DNA of 64,000 nucleotides from Narthecium ossifragum. Its lineage: Eukaryota > Streptophyta > Magnoliopsida > Dioscoreales > Nartheciaceae. The stretch is taken from contig OY986963.1 of assembly GCA_963920575.1 (NCBI GenBank), positions 7,850,896 to 7,914,895 on the forward strand, written 5' to 3'. Under the pieces are notes generated by a model, which ran no database searches, was not told the origin of the DNA, and saw nothing but the letters and a program-made list of their open reading frames with translations. The number at the start of each line of letters is the position of its first letter. Positions within the stretch are counted from its first letter, which is position 1. Positions 32,343 to 43,572 of this stretch are shown piece after piece. Made by a program: the position numbers and the translations under genes.

Positions 32343-34514
32343 TGTGAGGACCTGCCCCTCCATCCCTGTGGCTTGTTGTTTACCCTAAGGGCAATTTGGG
32401 AAATTGCGCCTTGGCGATCATTTCACACTGGGTGTGCACACACAGACCTTGTTTGGTGCTTGTGTTGTTAGAGAGGTTAGGTGGACCCTGGTTCGGTAGT
32501 CCTGTGCTTGGGCTTGTGGCTCAGCCCAAGGTTGTCGTTTTGGGCAAGGGAGATCGATCTCCATGGCAATGAAGATCGATCTCTCTGTGCCTAGTGGTCG
32601 CCGTTCTGAGCAAGGGAGATCGATCTCCATGGCCTTGAAGATCGATCTCTCTGTGCCTGGAAGTCTCTGTCGGTGGCATCCGAAGGACGGCCACCGCGAT
32701 GGCCGTCGCTTCCCCTGTCAGGGGAGGGAAGACTTTCCCTCCCCTCCCCCAGCTTTTCCCCGCCTTCGCCGGCTTTCCCCCGGCCTTACCCCCCCTTCCC
32801 GTTCTCCTTCTTTTCCTTCTCTTCTTCCCTCTTCTTTCCCCCGGCTCTGCTTCCCCTGTTCCGGCTGAGAGCTTTCGCTCGCCGTTCTTCCTCCTCCGGC
32901 CACCTTTCCTGGAGCTTGAAGGCTCGTTGGGTTCGTGGCGAGGCGAGGAAGGTCCTGGGTTAGACCTTGGGGATCGAAGCTGCGTTGAAGAGGTAGTGTT
33001 CTTCTTCTAAGACTCCGGTTGCGTTTGGGTTTTGAGATCCGGATTTGTTTTCCTTAGATCTCCATGTATAGATGTTGGTTTTTGGTTTGGAAGCCATGAG
33101 TAGCTTCGTGGCACTGAGATCTACCAGCCCACCTAGTTTAGTGAGGTATGGTGGCGGTTTCCGACGGTGTTCCTCGCCGTCCGGCCGCCGGCGCGACACA
33201 ATCATGATCGATCTCATGGGATGAGATCGATCTTGGTCGGGGTGGCCCAGCCCGCTCGAGCGAGAGCGATCTCCCTGGGAGGGAGATTGATCTCTTGGCG
33301 GCTGGTGCCTGTGCGGTTTGCGTCCACGTCACCTACAAGATCGATCTTCATATGGGTGGAGATCGATCTCGTGGGGGTGACCTGGACTGGTGCTCCTCGC
33401 CTCGAGGAAGATCGATCTCGCTGCTATTGGAGATCGATCTCCTTCAGTGCAGGGAGGGTTTTTACTTGTTTAAATGCTGTTTTGCCCGCGGGGCTTCGCA
33501 TGCAAGTGGTGTTTACGGTTTTGCCCTCGGGGCTTGTCCTGTTATGGATCATGCATGAATGCTTATCGCTTTGTGGTTGAACCGAGAGAGTGATGCCTCT
33601 CGGGGTGTGTAGAATAAATGGGCTGACGGTATGCCCTTACCGCTTTGTGGTGAACCGGGGGAGTCATGACCCTCGGGAGTGTTTAGTATAAATGGGCCGA
33701 AGGTGTGCCCTTGCTGTGTTGGTTGTTTACAACTTTATCATATTTATCCTGCCCTGTTTTCCTGTGCATTAGGCATGCTAGGGTAGGTTGGGTCTGTGTT
33801 GACTCTGCTGCTTGGAGTACCGAGTGATTGTAGTCTTAACTTCGGTTGTTCCGCCAAGTGCGGAGATCCCGCTTGTAGAAGGGGGTCCTACTGGGTGCGT
33901 CGTGTCCACCCTGCGTCAGGGAATGTCGGAGTTGCCCACCCCTGAGCAGTGGCGTTATCGGAGATACGCACCTAGGACAGGAACCCTTCGGGTTATTGAC
34001 GGGATTGTGGGATCCTTGGCAAGCCTCGGTACTTGGCATCAGAGGGTGTCCGGTTGTTTTACCCTTGTGTGTGGGAGTTGTAGAGTAGGACCCTGCTGAG
34101 CTGTTGCTCATGCCTACCTGGACTGTGTTTGTTGCAGGTGCAGGTGGCCGCTCTGTCCCAGTGTTACCCCATCGGTCGTCCCGTGGCAGCGCGCCAGCTC
34201 CTGACTATGTCTGAGGGTCAGGATGGCTTCGTTTGCGTCTTCGAGGAGACCCCTGTGGGTGTTGTTCTTTTGTGGACTGTTGTCCCTGTACTCTTCTTTT
34301 GTAGAACTGTTGTTCTAGATCCCTGTACTCTATTATATGTTTTCATAATAGATGTTGTTGTTTAGCTTGCTTCCGCCCTTTCTCTGCTTGTTGGCAGCTG
34401 TTTCCGCCAGCTGTCCTTTAGTCTCAACTGTTTCCGCCAGTTGAGGCTGTAGTTGTGGGTCTTTTTCCCCTCGCGGTCCCGGCCCGGGTGCGCTCTGCGG
34501 GTCGGAGCGCGACA
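32343..34514 (+). repeat. Complete 5' LTR of the gag-only element
   Basis: It is 2,172 bp, preceded by ACGAG (32338-32342), starting TGTGAGGACC and ending GCGCGACA. It differs from the 3' LTR at 3131-5302 by about 33 substitutions, implying insertion roughly half a million years ago under the commonly used 1.3e-8 substitutions per site per year. The palindrome where copy A folds back is broken here by one G-to-A change at 32699. A candidate splice donor AG|GTAGTG is at 32993. Confidence 0.92.
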
Positions 34515-34517
34515 GCT

Positions 34518-34529
34518 TGGTATCAGAGC
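34518..34529 (+). other. Primer-binding site for initiator tRNA-Met
   Basis: TGGTATCAGAGC starts 3 nt after the 5' LTR end and is the usual plant PBS complementary to the 3' end of initiator methionine tRNA, used to prime minus-strand DNA. Confidence 0.92.
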
Positions 34530-34714
34530 ATAGGTTGTAGATCCAAGGGTGTTGGATCGGGTCTCTGCGGAGACGTGCATGGGTTGGGGTAGTTCTAGAG
34601 TTAGAACATCCCTGTTTGCTAGCTTACTTTCCGCTGAGTGTGTTTGCATCTCTTTGTTGAGTGCTGTTTGTTCGTCTTTGACGAGTGGAACTCGTGTTTC
34701 TGTTGTTGGTACAG

Positions 34715-35260
34715 ATGGCAGGGCAGTCTGGCAGTCCTCGCGGGTTGGGCCGTGGCGATCCTCCTGAGGCGAGCGACGTCCGGCAGACTCCCGAGGCTGA
34801 GGAGCCTCAGCACCGGCCCTACGTACCAGCGACAGAGACAGACACTGCCGTGGGCGGTGAGATGGAGGTTCCCTTCCGCCGTAGGGAGGTTCCCCCACCA
34901 GTCGCCAGCCGCTCCTTAGCGTCTGAGGTCCTCGAGTTCCGCCGGTTGGACCCGCCGAGGTTCAACGACGGAAGCGGGGATCCGTCAGTGGCCGAGGAGT
35001 GGCTCGACGGAGTCACCAGTTTGCTTGACCTCTTGTTCGACGAGAGCGACCCCGTCCGGGTTAGACTCGCGGCACTCCAGCTTGAGGGAGATGCCCGGGA
35101 CTGGTGGCGTACTGTTCAGGCCACCAACGCAGCAGGAGAGCAGTTGTCTTGGGAGGGTTTTCGTGCAGCCTTCCTCGACGCGTACTTTCCCTACAGTGCG
35201 CGGTTGGCGTTGACTGAGGAGTACCTCAGTCACACTCAGGGTGCTCGTACTGTGCAGCAG
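34715..35260 (+). pseudogene. gag: Retrotransposon gag, N-terminal half, cut by a nested LTR
   Basis: The 182 codons start at the first in-frame ATG (MAGQSGSPRGLGRG). A Pro/Glu-rich head is followed by the retrotransposon gag domain with LEFRRLDPPRFNDGSGDP, AEEWLDGVTSLLDLLF, VRLAALQLEGDARDWWRTV and LSWEGFRAAFLDAYFP. It is of the Tekay/Del chromovirus kind. The frame is cut after AGCAG by a reverse-oriented LTR at 35261; the downstream half lies at 2346-3059 in copy A. ACAG directly precedes the ATG and could be a splice acceptor. Confidence 0.88.
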
Positions 35261-37307
35261 TGTCGCGCCCCGACCCGCAGGGCGCAACCGGGCCGGGGAC
35301 GCGAGGGGGAAAAAGACCTACAACTACTAGCCTCGACTGGCGGAAACAGCCGAGACAAAGGCCCAGCTGGTGGAAACAGCTGGACACCACAGAGAAAGAG
35401 CGAAAGCAGGAAACAAAAGCTAACAACATCTATTACAAACACATAATAGAGTTACAACAGGAGAAACCTAGATACAACAGATCTAGAACAAGGGGTAAAC
35501 AGTCCCCAAAAAGAAAGCAAGCCACACTGCCCACCGGGGTCTCCACGAAGGCGCAGACAAAGCCATCCTGACCCTCAGACATGGTCAGGAGCCGGCGCGC
35601 TGCCACCGGACGACCGACGGGGCAACGGTTGGGAGAACCGGGCACCAGCACCTGCAACAAACACAGTCCAGGTAGGCATGAGCAACAGCTCAGCAGGGTC
35701 CCACTCCACAACCCCCACAAGAAAGGCAAACCCAAAGACCAACCCTGAAGCCAAGTGCTGAGGCTTGCCAAGGATCCTATAAATCCTATCGATAACCCGA
35801 AGGGTCCCTGTCCCGAGTACGTCTCCGACTGCCACTGTCTAGGGATCGACAAACTCCGACTGTCCCTGACACAGGGTGGACATGACGCTACTGGTAGGAC
35901 ACCCTTCCCCAAGCGGGACCTCCACACTTGGCGGAACGACCGAGGTTACGACAACCACCTCCCAGCACTCCAAGCCACAGAGCCACGATCCCTGACTCCC
36001 GACCAGGCACTAAGTCTAAGGACTGTCAAGGTTCCATAACCCTATCGATGCCCCAAGGGCTCCCGACATGAACCTTGCTCATCACCCTAAGCACCCAACA
36101 GGGGAAAAGGTTCCATGCGGGATCACCCTCTGCACCAACAGAGGGACGGAACCGTGCAGGACACCTCCACTTAGCACCTGGGTACGGAGTACAAGGGGGA
36201 AACACCCACCCAAACCAGCCTAACATGTCTAATGCACAGTTAAGCAAAACAGGGCAGATAGATATAAAGCTGTAAACAAGCAACAAGGCAAGGGCACACC
36301 TTCGGCCCATTTATACTAAACACTCCCGAGGGTCATGACTCCCTCGGTTCACCACAAAGCGGTAAGGGCATACCGTCAGCCCATTTATTCTACACACCTG
36401 AGAGGCATCACCCTCCCAGTTCAACCACAAAGCGATAAACATTCATGCATAAATCACTACAGGATAAACCCCGAGGGTAAAACCGTAAAGACCATTTACA
36501 TGCGAAGCCCCGCGGGCAAAACCCTTGAAAACCCTCTCTGCTACTGAAGGATCGATCCTTCACCCAGGGAGGATCGATCATTCAAGCAACAGTGAGCTTC
36601 CCTCACTGTCGAGCCAAAGAAGATCGATCACTCCTTCCAAGGAGATCGATCTTTTTGGTGACAGAGGGCACCCTTCCAGTCGCACCAAGGAAGATCGATC
36701 CTTCTTCCAGGAAGATCGATCATTCTCGGGACGAAGGGTAACCAGGCTGACCCAGGCCCCATGATCGATCTCCTCCCATAAGAAGATCGATCATGTGGCT
36801 GGGCGCAGCAAACTAACACCAGAGGATCGATCACTTCATCCAGGAAGATCGATCATGATGGGTTCCGATGTACTTCCGGCCGGGAAAACCGCCGGAATAC
36901 ACAACCAAACCTCACCAAACTTGGTGGGCTGGTAGATCTGATAACCACGAAGCTCCTCAAGGCTTCAAAACCGGAAAAACACCAACTCCACAAGAGATCT
37001 AAAACGAAAACCAAAACCGGATTCAAAACCTCGGAAAACAACCGGAGTTTAGAATGAGAACCCTACCTCCTCAACGCAGCTTCGATCCACAAGTCCTACC
37101 CTAGGACCTTCCTCGACTTGCCACGAACCCAACGAGCCTTCAAGCTCCCGGAAAGATGGCCGGAGGAGGAAGAACGGAGGAGGAGAAGGAGCGGTCTCAA
37201 CCGGGGAAGAAACAGAGCCGCGCGAGGGAGAAGAAGAAGAGAGGAAGAAAGGAAGGGGGGAAAGGGCGGGTAAGGCGGGGAAAAGCCGGGGGAGGGGAGG
37301 GAAAGTC
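35261..37307 (-). repeat. Nested reverse-oriented LTR, 3' part, ending at a fold-back
   Basis: It starts TGTCGCGCCCCGACCC, the reverse complement of an LTR 3' end, directly after AGCAG (35256-35260). It runs backwards through the LTR and stops in a GA/CT near-palindrome at 37291-37320, where the sequence turns into the forward 3' LTR. With the 277 bases at 2064-2340 it would make a solo LTR of about 2.35 kb, though an internal region could have been lost. Confidence 0.82.
36545..36860. repeat. GATCGATC cluster in the nested LTR
   Basis: About ten GATCGATC sites occur in 320 bp, here mostly GGATCGATCC, GATCGATCA and AAGATCGATC variants instead of the AGATCGATCT of the host LTR. Spacing is roughly 25-40 bp. 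Confidence 0.88.
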
Positions 37308-39087
37308 TTCCCTCCCCTCCCCCAGCTTTTCCCCGCCTTCGCCGGCTTTCCCCCGGCCTTACCCCCCCTTCCCCTTCTCCTTCTTTTCCTTCTCTTCTTC
37401 CCTCTTCTTTCCCTCGGCTCTGCTTCCCCTGTTCCGGCTGAGAGCTTTCGCTCGCCGTTCTTCCTCCTCCGGCCACCTTTCCTGGAGCTTGAAGGCTCGT
37501 TGGGTTCGTGGCGAGGCGAGGAAGGTCATGGGTTAGACCTTGGGGATCGAAGCTGCGTTGAAGAGGTAGGGTTCTTCTTCTAAGACTCCGGTTGCGTTTG
37601 GGTTTTGAGATCCGGATTTGTTTTCCTTAGATCTCCATGTATAAATGTTGGTTTTTGGTTTGGAAGCCATGAGTAGCTTCGTGGCACTGAGATCTACCAG
37701 CCCACCTAGTTTGGTGAGGTATGGTGGCGGTTTCCGACGGTGTTCCTCGCCGTCCGGCCGCCGGCGCGACCCAATCATGATCGATCTCATGGGATGAGAT
37801 CGATCTTGGTCGGGGTGGCCCAGCCCGCCCGAGCGAGAGCGATCTCCCTGGGAGGGTGATCGATCTCTTGGCGGCTGGTGCCTGTGCGGTTTGCGTCCAC
37901 GTCACCTACAAGATCGCTCTTCAAATGGGTGGAGATCGATCTCGTGGGGGTGACCTGGACTGGTGCTCCTCGCCTCGAGGAAGATCGATCTCGCTGCTAT
38001 TGGAGATCGATCTCCTTCAGTGCAGGGAGGGTTTTTACTTGTTTAAATGCTGTTTTGCCCGCGGGGCTTCGCATGCAAGTGGTGTTTACGGTTTTGCCCT
38101 CGGGGCTTGTCCTGTTATGGATCATGCATGAATGCTTATCGCTTTGTGGTTGAACCGAGAGAGTGATGCCTCTCGGGGTGTGTAGAATAAATGGGCTGAC
38201 GGTATGCCCTTACCGCTTTGTGGTGAACCGGGGGAGTCATGACCCTCGGGAGTGTTTAGTATAAATGGGCCGAAGGTGTGCCCTTGCTGTGTTGGTTGTT
38301 TACAGCTTTATCATATTTATCCTGCCCTGTTTTCCTGTGCATTAGGCATGCTAGGGTAGGTTGGGTCTGTGTTGACTCTGCTGCTTGGAGTACCGAGTGA
38401 TGGTAGTCTTAACTTCGGTTGTTCCGCCAAGTGCGGAGATCCCGCTTGGAGAAGGGGGTCCTACTGGGTGCGTCGTGTCCACCCTGCGTCAGGGAATGTC
38501 GGAGTTGCCCACCCCTGAGCAGTGGCGTTATCGGAGATACGCACCTATGACAGGAACCCTTCGGGTTATTGACGGGATTGTGGGATCCTTGGCAAGCCTC
38601 GGTACTTGGCATCAGAGGGTGTCCGGTTGTTTTACCCTTGTGTGTGGGAGTTGTAGAGTAGGACCCTGCTGAGCTGTTGCTCCTGCCTACCTGGACTGTG
38701 TTTGTTGCAAGTGCAGGTGGCCGCTCTGTCCCAGTGTTACCCCCTCGGTCGTCCCGTGGCAGCGCGCCAGCTCCTGACTATGTCTGAGGGTCAGGATGGC
38801 TTCGTTTGCGTCTTCGAGGAGACCCCTGTGGGTGTTGTTCTTTTGTGGACTGTTGTCCCTGTACTCTTCTTTTGTAGAACTGTTGTTCTAGATCCCTGTA
38901 CTCTATTATATGTTTTTATAATAGATGTTGTTGTTTAGCTTGCTTCCGCCCTTTCTCTGCTTGTTGGCAGCTGTTTCCGCCAGCTGTCCTTTAGTCTCAA
39001 CTGTTTCCGCCAGTTGAGGCTGTAGTTGTGGGTCATTTTCCCCTCGCGGTCCCGGCCCGGGTGCGCTCTGCGGGTCGGGGCGCGACA
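37308..39087 (+). repeat. 3' LTR of the gag-only element, copy B, lacking its first 390 bp
   Basis: Identical to 3523-5302 of copy A where compared. It is followed by the same ACGAG target-site duplication (39088-39092). Confidence 0.9.
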
Positions 39088-39262
39088 ACGAGCCACCGTC
39101 CATTTAAATGGACGGTCCAGATCTGTTATTGCAAGTCACGTGTGGTACACGTGACTTGTTTACCGTTAGACCAGGTGACGCCGTTGGCCCCTTGGATCTA
39201 AACTGAATGGTTTTGTAACATCTGGCATTTTTTGATAATTCTGAAACTACATGGTACTAAAA

Positions 39263-41685
39263 TAGTTGAAAACAATAGGGTTGATTCTTTGGTTATTCTA
39301 ACTAAAGTACTCTAAAAGCAATTAAGGCTAAGATTTATTGAGAAAGAAATCCTAGGGAATTCTATTCTGAATTAGGGTCTAAATGTTTTCTCTATGAATT
39401 GATATGAATGACATCTATTGAGACAACCAATCATCAAATGTCGATGAGCGTAGGATTAATATCGCTCACCGCTAATGAGGCGTCGGGTTAGGACCACCTT
39501 ATCGCGTGTATTACAAGGTTAGATTCATGATCGAGGCTTTAATTCAATCATCACTCAACAATTGTCGACTTAAGGTCAAATTGTCGGAAAACAAATCTAG
39601 GTTTCGTATGAATAAGGTCTTGGATTGAGTGGCTTTAATACATCAATCCAATTCCACATCTAAGATAAGAATAGGGTGGTTCTAGCACCTCAAGATCTTA
39701 TTTTAAGATCCACAAACCTCCAAGAGAGTTGGCCATGGTTCTAGCATGACCTCTTCTTTGAGAAATTTAAGCAAACACCTATCAAGCATCTAATTCTCAA
39801 ACAACCATATGCAAGAATAGGCTCTAACAATGGATTTCATAAAAGAAATATGGAATTACATGTGAATTCATACAAAAGTCATCTCAAAAGAGTCATTACA
39901 TCAAGAAACACATGAGAAATCTAAGGAAAACCCTAAAACATAAAGGAATTCCCAAGGAGAAGGGGTTTAACTATTCATCTTAGGTAGGAGATCCATGGAA
40001 GAGGAGGCATGACCCATTTTCTTCATCAAAATCCACCCTTGGAGCCCTAAATCCTTAAGAATTAGAGGAGAAATCCAAAGAACTAAAGGAACGAAGAAGG
40101 CTGGAGAAAAGGATGGGAAAAAGATAGAAAAAAGGATCCAAAAATAAAGAGCAATGTGAGGGCCCGTTCCTCCAACCCGGTCCGACCGCGGTAGGTCGAG
40201 GGTCTGGTTTTGTGATTTGGCTCGGTTGGCATTGGTTTGCGATCGGTTGATCGTATCGCTTCTTTTGGACCACAAGGGCAATTTGGTAAATTGCGCCTTG
40301 ACGGTCGGTTTCACACTCGCGTATCGCACACATGGCCTTGATTGATGTACGTGATTGAGTAGATCCAGTAGAGATCGCAACTTGGAGCCAGATCGGATTC
40401 AGTCCGATCAGTTGGCTCGTCTGAACCGGCTAAGCCACTTAAGTGGCTTGGGCTAAGCCACTTAACCCTCTTCTCTCTCTCCTTTTTTCCCTTTTCTTTC
40501 TCTTTCTCTTTCCTTTCCTTCTTTTCCTCTTCCCAGCCTTCCCGTGCCCGACCCTTACCCCTCCTTCCTTCCCTTCTCTCTTCCGCGGCGACCCCGTCCC
40601 TTCCCCGGCGGCCTGGAGGCGGCGGCGAGGTCCCCTCCTCCTTCTCCTTCCTCCTCTCTCTCTCTCTTCCGCGGGCAGCCTTCTTCCTTCTCCGGCGACA
40701 GCTGCGGCTGTGGGAGGACTCCGGCGGCTCTCCGACGAGCTGGAGGCGACGGCGGCGACGTAGGACGGCGGATTAGCAGAGGATTGAAGCTTGGATTGCG
40801 TTTAAAAAAAAAGGTAGGGTTTCTACCTAGATCTTTGGATTGAGTTAGATCTAGGGTTTGATTGTTTGATCTATTGTCTTATGTGTGTTAATTAGTCCCT
40901 CTAAGCATGCTTAACAACTGATCTAAGCTTGGTAGGATTTTATCTCGGATTTAAGCTGGATTTATACATGTTTTTCCCGGATTTTATTGAAGCTCTGTTT
41001 TTCTGCGAGCTGAGCCGTTCAAGCTCAGATCGTGGCTCGTACGTGCATGATCTCGTTTGATCATCAACACGAGAGTTGTAGATCTTCGAATTTACTTTCA
41101 ATTGCCGCTGATTTCATAATTTTTGGGGTTTTCTACGATTTATGGTGATTATTCTTCGGATCTGCGACGAGACCGAAATTAGTGAATTGATTAGTGAATT
41201 CCGGGAAGATTAGCCATTAGATTAATCCAATTCTTGGACTGCATGTTCCTAGTATGCTAATATACATTTGCCCAAGTTTAATTTCCAATTCGACGTCGTT
41301 TGGACGTCGAATTGATAAGATTTCATCGCCTCTAACTAGGGTTTACTGTAGAAATCCGGAATTTAGCTTCTTAATGGATTTTCGATATTTTACCGTGTTA
41401 AATCCTTCGAGATACATGCTTGATTCACCTAATGCCCTTAATTGATGTTCTTAATAACATCTAGGATTGACAAGCTAGATTTGATAGGTTTGGGGTGTTG
41501 AACCCTCGATATCGGTTTATCGGTTTAACTAGTTAACTATTCCTGCTTAGTTAGCTTTTAATTAAATAATCGTGCCATGTTATATATATAGATTGCATGC
41601 TTTATATTTGCTTAACCCCGTGTGGGGCTTGTGGTTGAACCAGGGGAGTCATGCCCCTTGGGATGGTTATGTTTTTAGTTTGTAG
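39263..41685. repeat. Copy B of the non-coding block and decayed LTR
   Basis: This repeats 5478-7900: a retrotransposon-like block to 40155, then the decayed LTR from 40156. No differences from copy A were noticed. Confidence 0.55.
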
Positions 41686-42018
41686 TACTTTTGTTGAGTT
41701 ATAAATACCAAAGACCAATGCATGAGACATGTATAAGTTGAAAATTATTTATGTCTCGTGGATATTGTCATTATTATAATAGAAAACATGTCTTAATTTG
41801 AATAAAATCTAAATCTTTATTATTAACATGTTATCCATATCCGGAAATCAGGATCGGGATCCGGAAATCAGGATCCGCGGATCCCATCCCGCGGATCCAC
41901 CGGAGCCAATCGCCGCCAAGTCGATCTGGATCCGGATCCGGTGTTCACAAGAATCGCAACTATTAATTCCTCCGTCGACCGCCTTGTCATCGGTTCCTCT
42001 CCTCTATTCGCAAGAAGC

Positions 42019-43572
42019 ATGGCAGGTGAAGCCATGAAGCTCTCCTTCTCCCTCTCTTCCAAGACCTCCTCCTCGCGTTCCAAGCCTCGACAGAAGCGCG
42101 AAGCGAAAGGAGACGACGGCGCCGTCGCGGTCGATGCCGTGCACCAACCCGAGTATGTGACGGAATTCGACTCGTCGCGAACCCTAATCTACACCGATAC
42201 CGATAAGCTCGTCATCCCTCCCATTCCTAACGAAGGCCGCTGGAAAAATATGAAGAACCTCATTCCCCCTTCCGCCGGCCATCCCGCTGACCGCTCCTTG
42301 GGCGCCGCCACCCACTTCGTCCTCGACACCTCCGATGCCGCTGAGGCACCGTCTTCGGGAATCGGCTATGGCCTAACCCTCCGCTCCTCCAAATCTGACA
42401 AAACGGAATCAGAAGAAGATCGAGGTTCCTCGAAGCCAATCAAATCCGAAGGACAACAAGATCGAGGTCGAGAATCAGAAGAAGATCGAGATTCCTCGAA
42501 GCCAAACAAATCCGAAGCACAAGAAGTTCGAGATGGAGGCCGGACGCAGTGGGAGCTGAGGAATCTTCAGGAGGATCTCAGGCGGCTCCCCGAAGATCAG
42601 GGTTTCGAGGAGTTCGAGCATGTCCCTGTTGAGAGCTACGCCGTCACTATCCTAAATGGCTATGGCTGGCATGAGGGCAAGGCTATAGGCAGGCGCCACA
42701 AGGTTGATGCCAAGATCGTTCAATATGATCGCCGCGCCGGTACTGAGGGAATTGGTTATGCGCCTTCCGCTGACGCTCCTTCAAAGAGGCGTGGCAGGCT
42801 GCCACCCCGTGAGCAGGTGAATCCTGTTGAGCCGCCTGAGAAACGTGGCAGGCTGCCACCCGGTGAGCAGATAAATCCTGTTAAGCCGCCTGAGAGAATC
42901 GTCCGGGTGGTAAGGGGACCTTACACTGGGTCCAAAGGCAAGGTTTTGAATAAGTTAGATGACAATACAGTGGTTTTGAAGATGATAGACGGCGGTGATG
43001 AGATCCGGTTTGGTACTAATATGGTGGCAGACTTGGGTTCAGCAGAGGAGGAGAGATGCTTGAGGAGATTAAAGGAATTTGATGGTGAAAGGGACCAGAA
43101 GAGCAGGGAGAGGAGTAAAGGAGAGAAGAGAAACATGCATGGAGAAATAAAGAGTGCCACTGGCTCTCAAAGTAGGGAGTTTGGCAACAGAGAAAGGAGT
43201 CCAGTCCGGTGGCTTACAAGCCACATTAGGGTGAGAATCATCAGCCAGGAATTCAGAGGTGGAAAGTTCTACCTCAAGAAGGGGGAGGTGGTTGATGTGG
43301 TCAGCCCAACTACATGTGACATATTGATGGATGGCAGCCGCGAGCTCGTGCAAGGTGTGGACCAGGGGATCCTTGAGACTGCTCTGCCCAGGGGCGGGGG
43401 ATATGTGCTTGTATTGTCTGGAAAGCACAGGGGTGTGTACGGGAGTCTGGTTGAGAAGGACGCAGAAAAAGAAACTGGGGTGGTCAGGGATGCAGACAGT
43501 CATGCTGTAATCAAGGTACATCTGGACCAGATCGCGGAATTTATAGGGGATCCGAGCTGTATAGGTTACTAA
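42019..43572 (+). CDS. MOS2: MOS2 / GPKOW-like G-patch and KOW protein, copy B
   Basis: It encodes the same 517-residue protein as 8234-9787, with the same flanks on both sides. MOS2 genes are usually single copy or a pair of diverged paralogues. Complete identity including non-coding flanks suggests the two copies are one gene assembled twice, or an extremely young duplication. Domain description is given for copy A. Confidence 0.93.
   Translation: MAGEAMKLSFSLSSKTSSSRSKPRQKREAKGDDGAVAVDAVHQPEYVTEFDSSRTLIYTDTDKLVIPPIPNEGRWKNMKNLIPPSAGHPADRSLGAATHFVLDTSDAAEAPSSGIGYGLTLRSSKSDKTESEEDRGSSKPIKSEGQQDRGRESEEDRDSSKPNKSEAQEVRDGGRTQWELRNLQEDLRRLPEDQGFEEFEHVPVESYAVTILNGYGWHEGKAIGRRHKVDAKIVQYDRRAGTEGIGYAPSADAPSKRRGRLPPREQVNPVEPPEKRGRLPPGEQINPVKPPERIVRVVRGPYTGSKGKVLNKLDDNTVVLKMIDGGDEIRFGTNMVADLGSAEEERCLRRLKEFDGERDQKSRERSKGEKRNMHGEIKSATGSQSREFGNRERSPVRWLTSHIRVRIISQEFRGGKFYLKKGEVVDVVSPTTCDILMDGSRELVQGVDQGILETALPRGGGYVLVLSGKHRGVYGSLVEKDAEKETGVVRDADSHAVIKVHLDQIAEFIGDPSCIGY

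Larger units (their letters stand above)
31095..39262. mobile_element. Pack-MULE-like transposon, copy B, with larger LTR-element insertion
   Basis: This has the same terminal repeats as 460-5477. The retrotransposon inside is the complementary half of the copy A structure: full 5' LTR, primer-binding site, gag N-half, reverse LTR and part of the 3' LTR. Confidence 0.6.
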
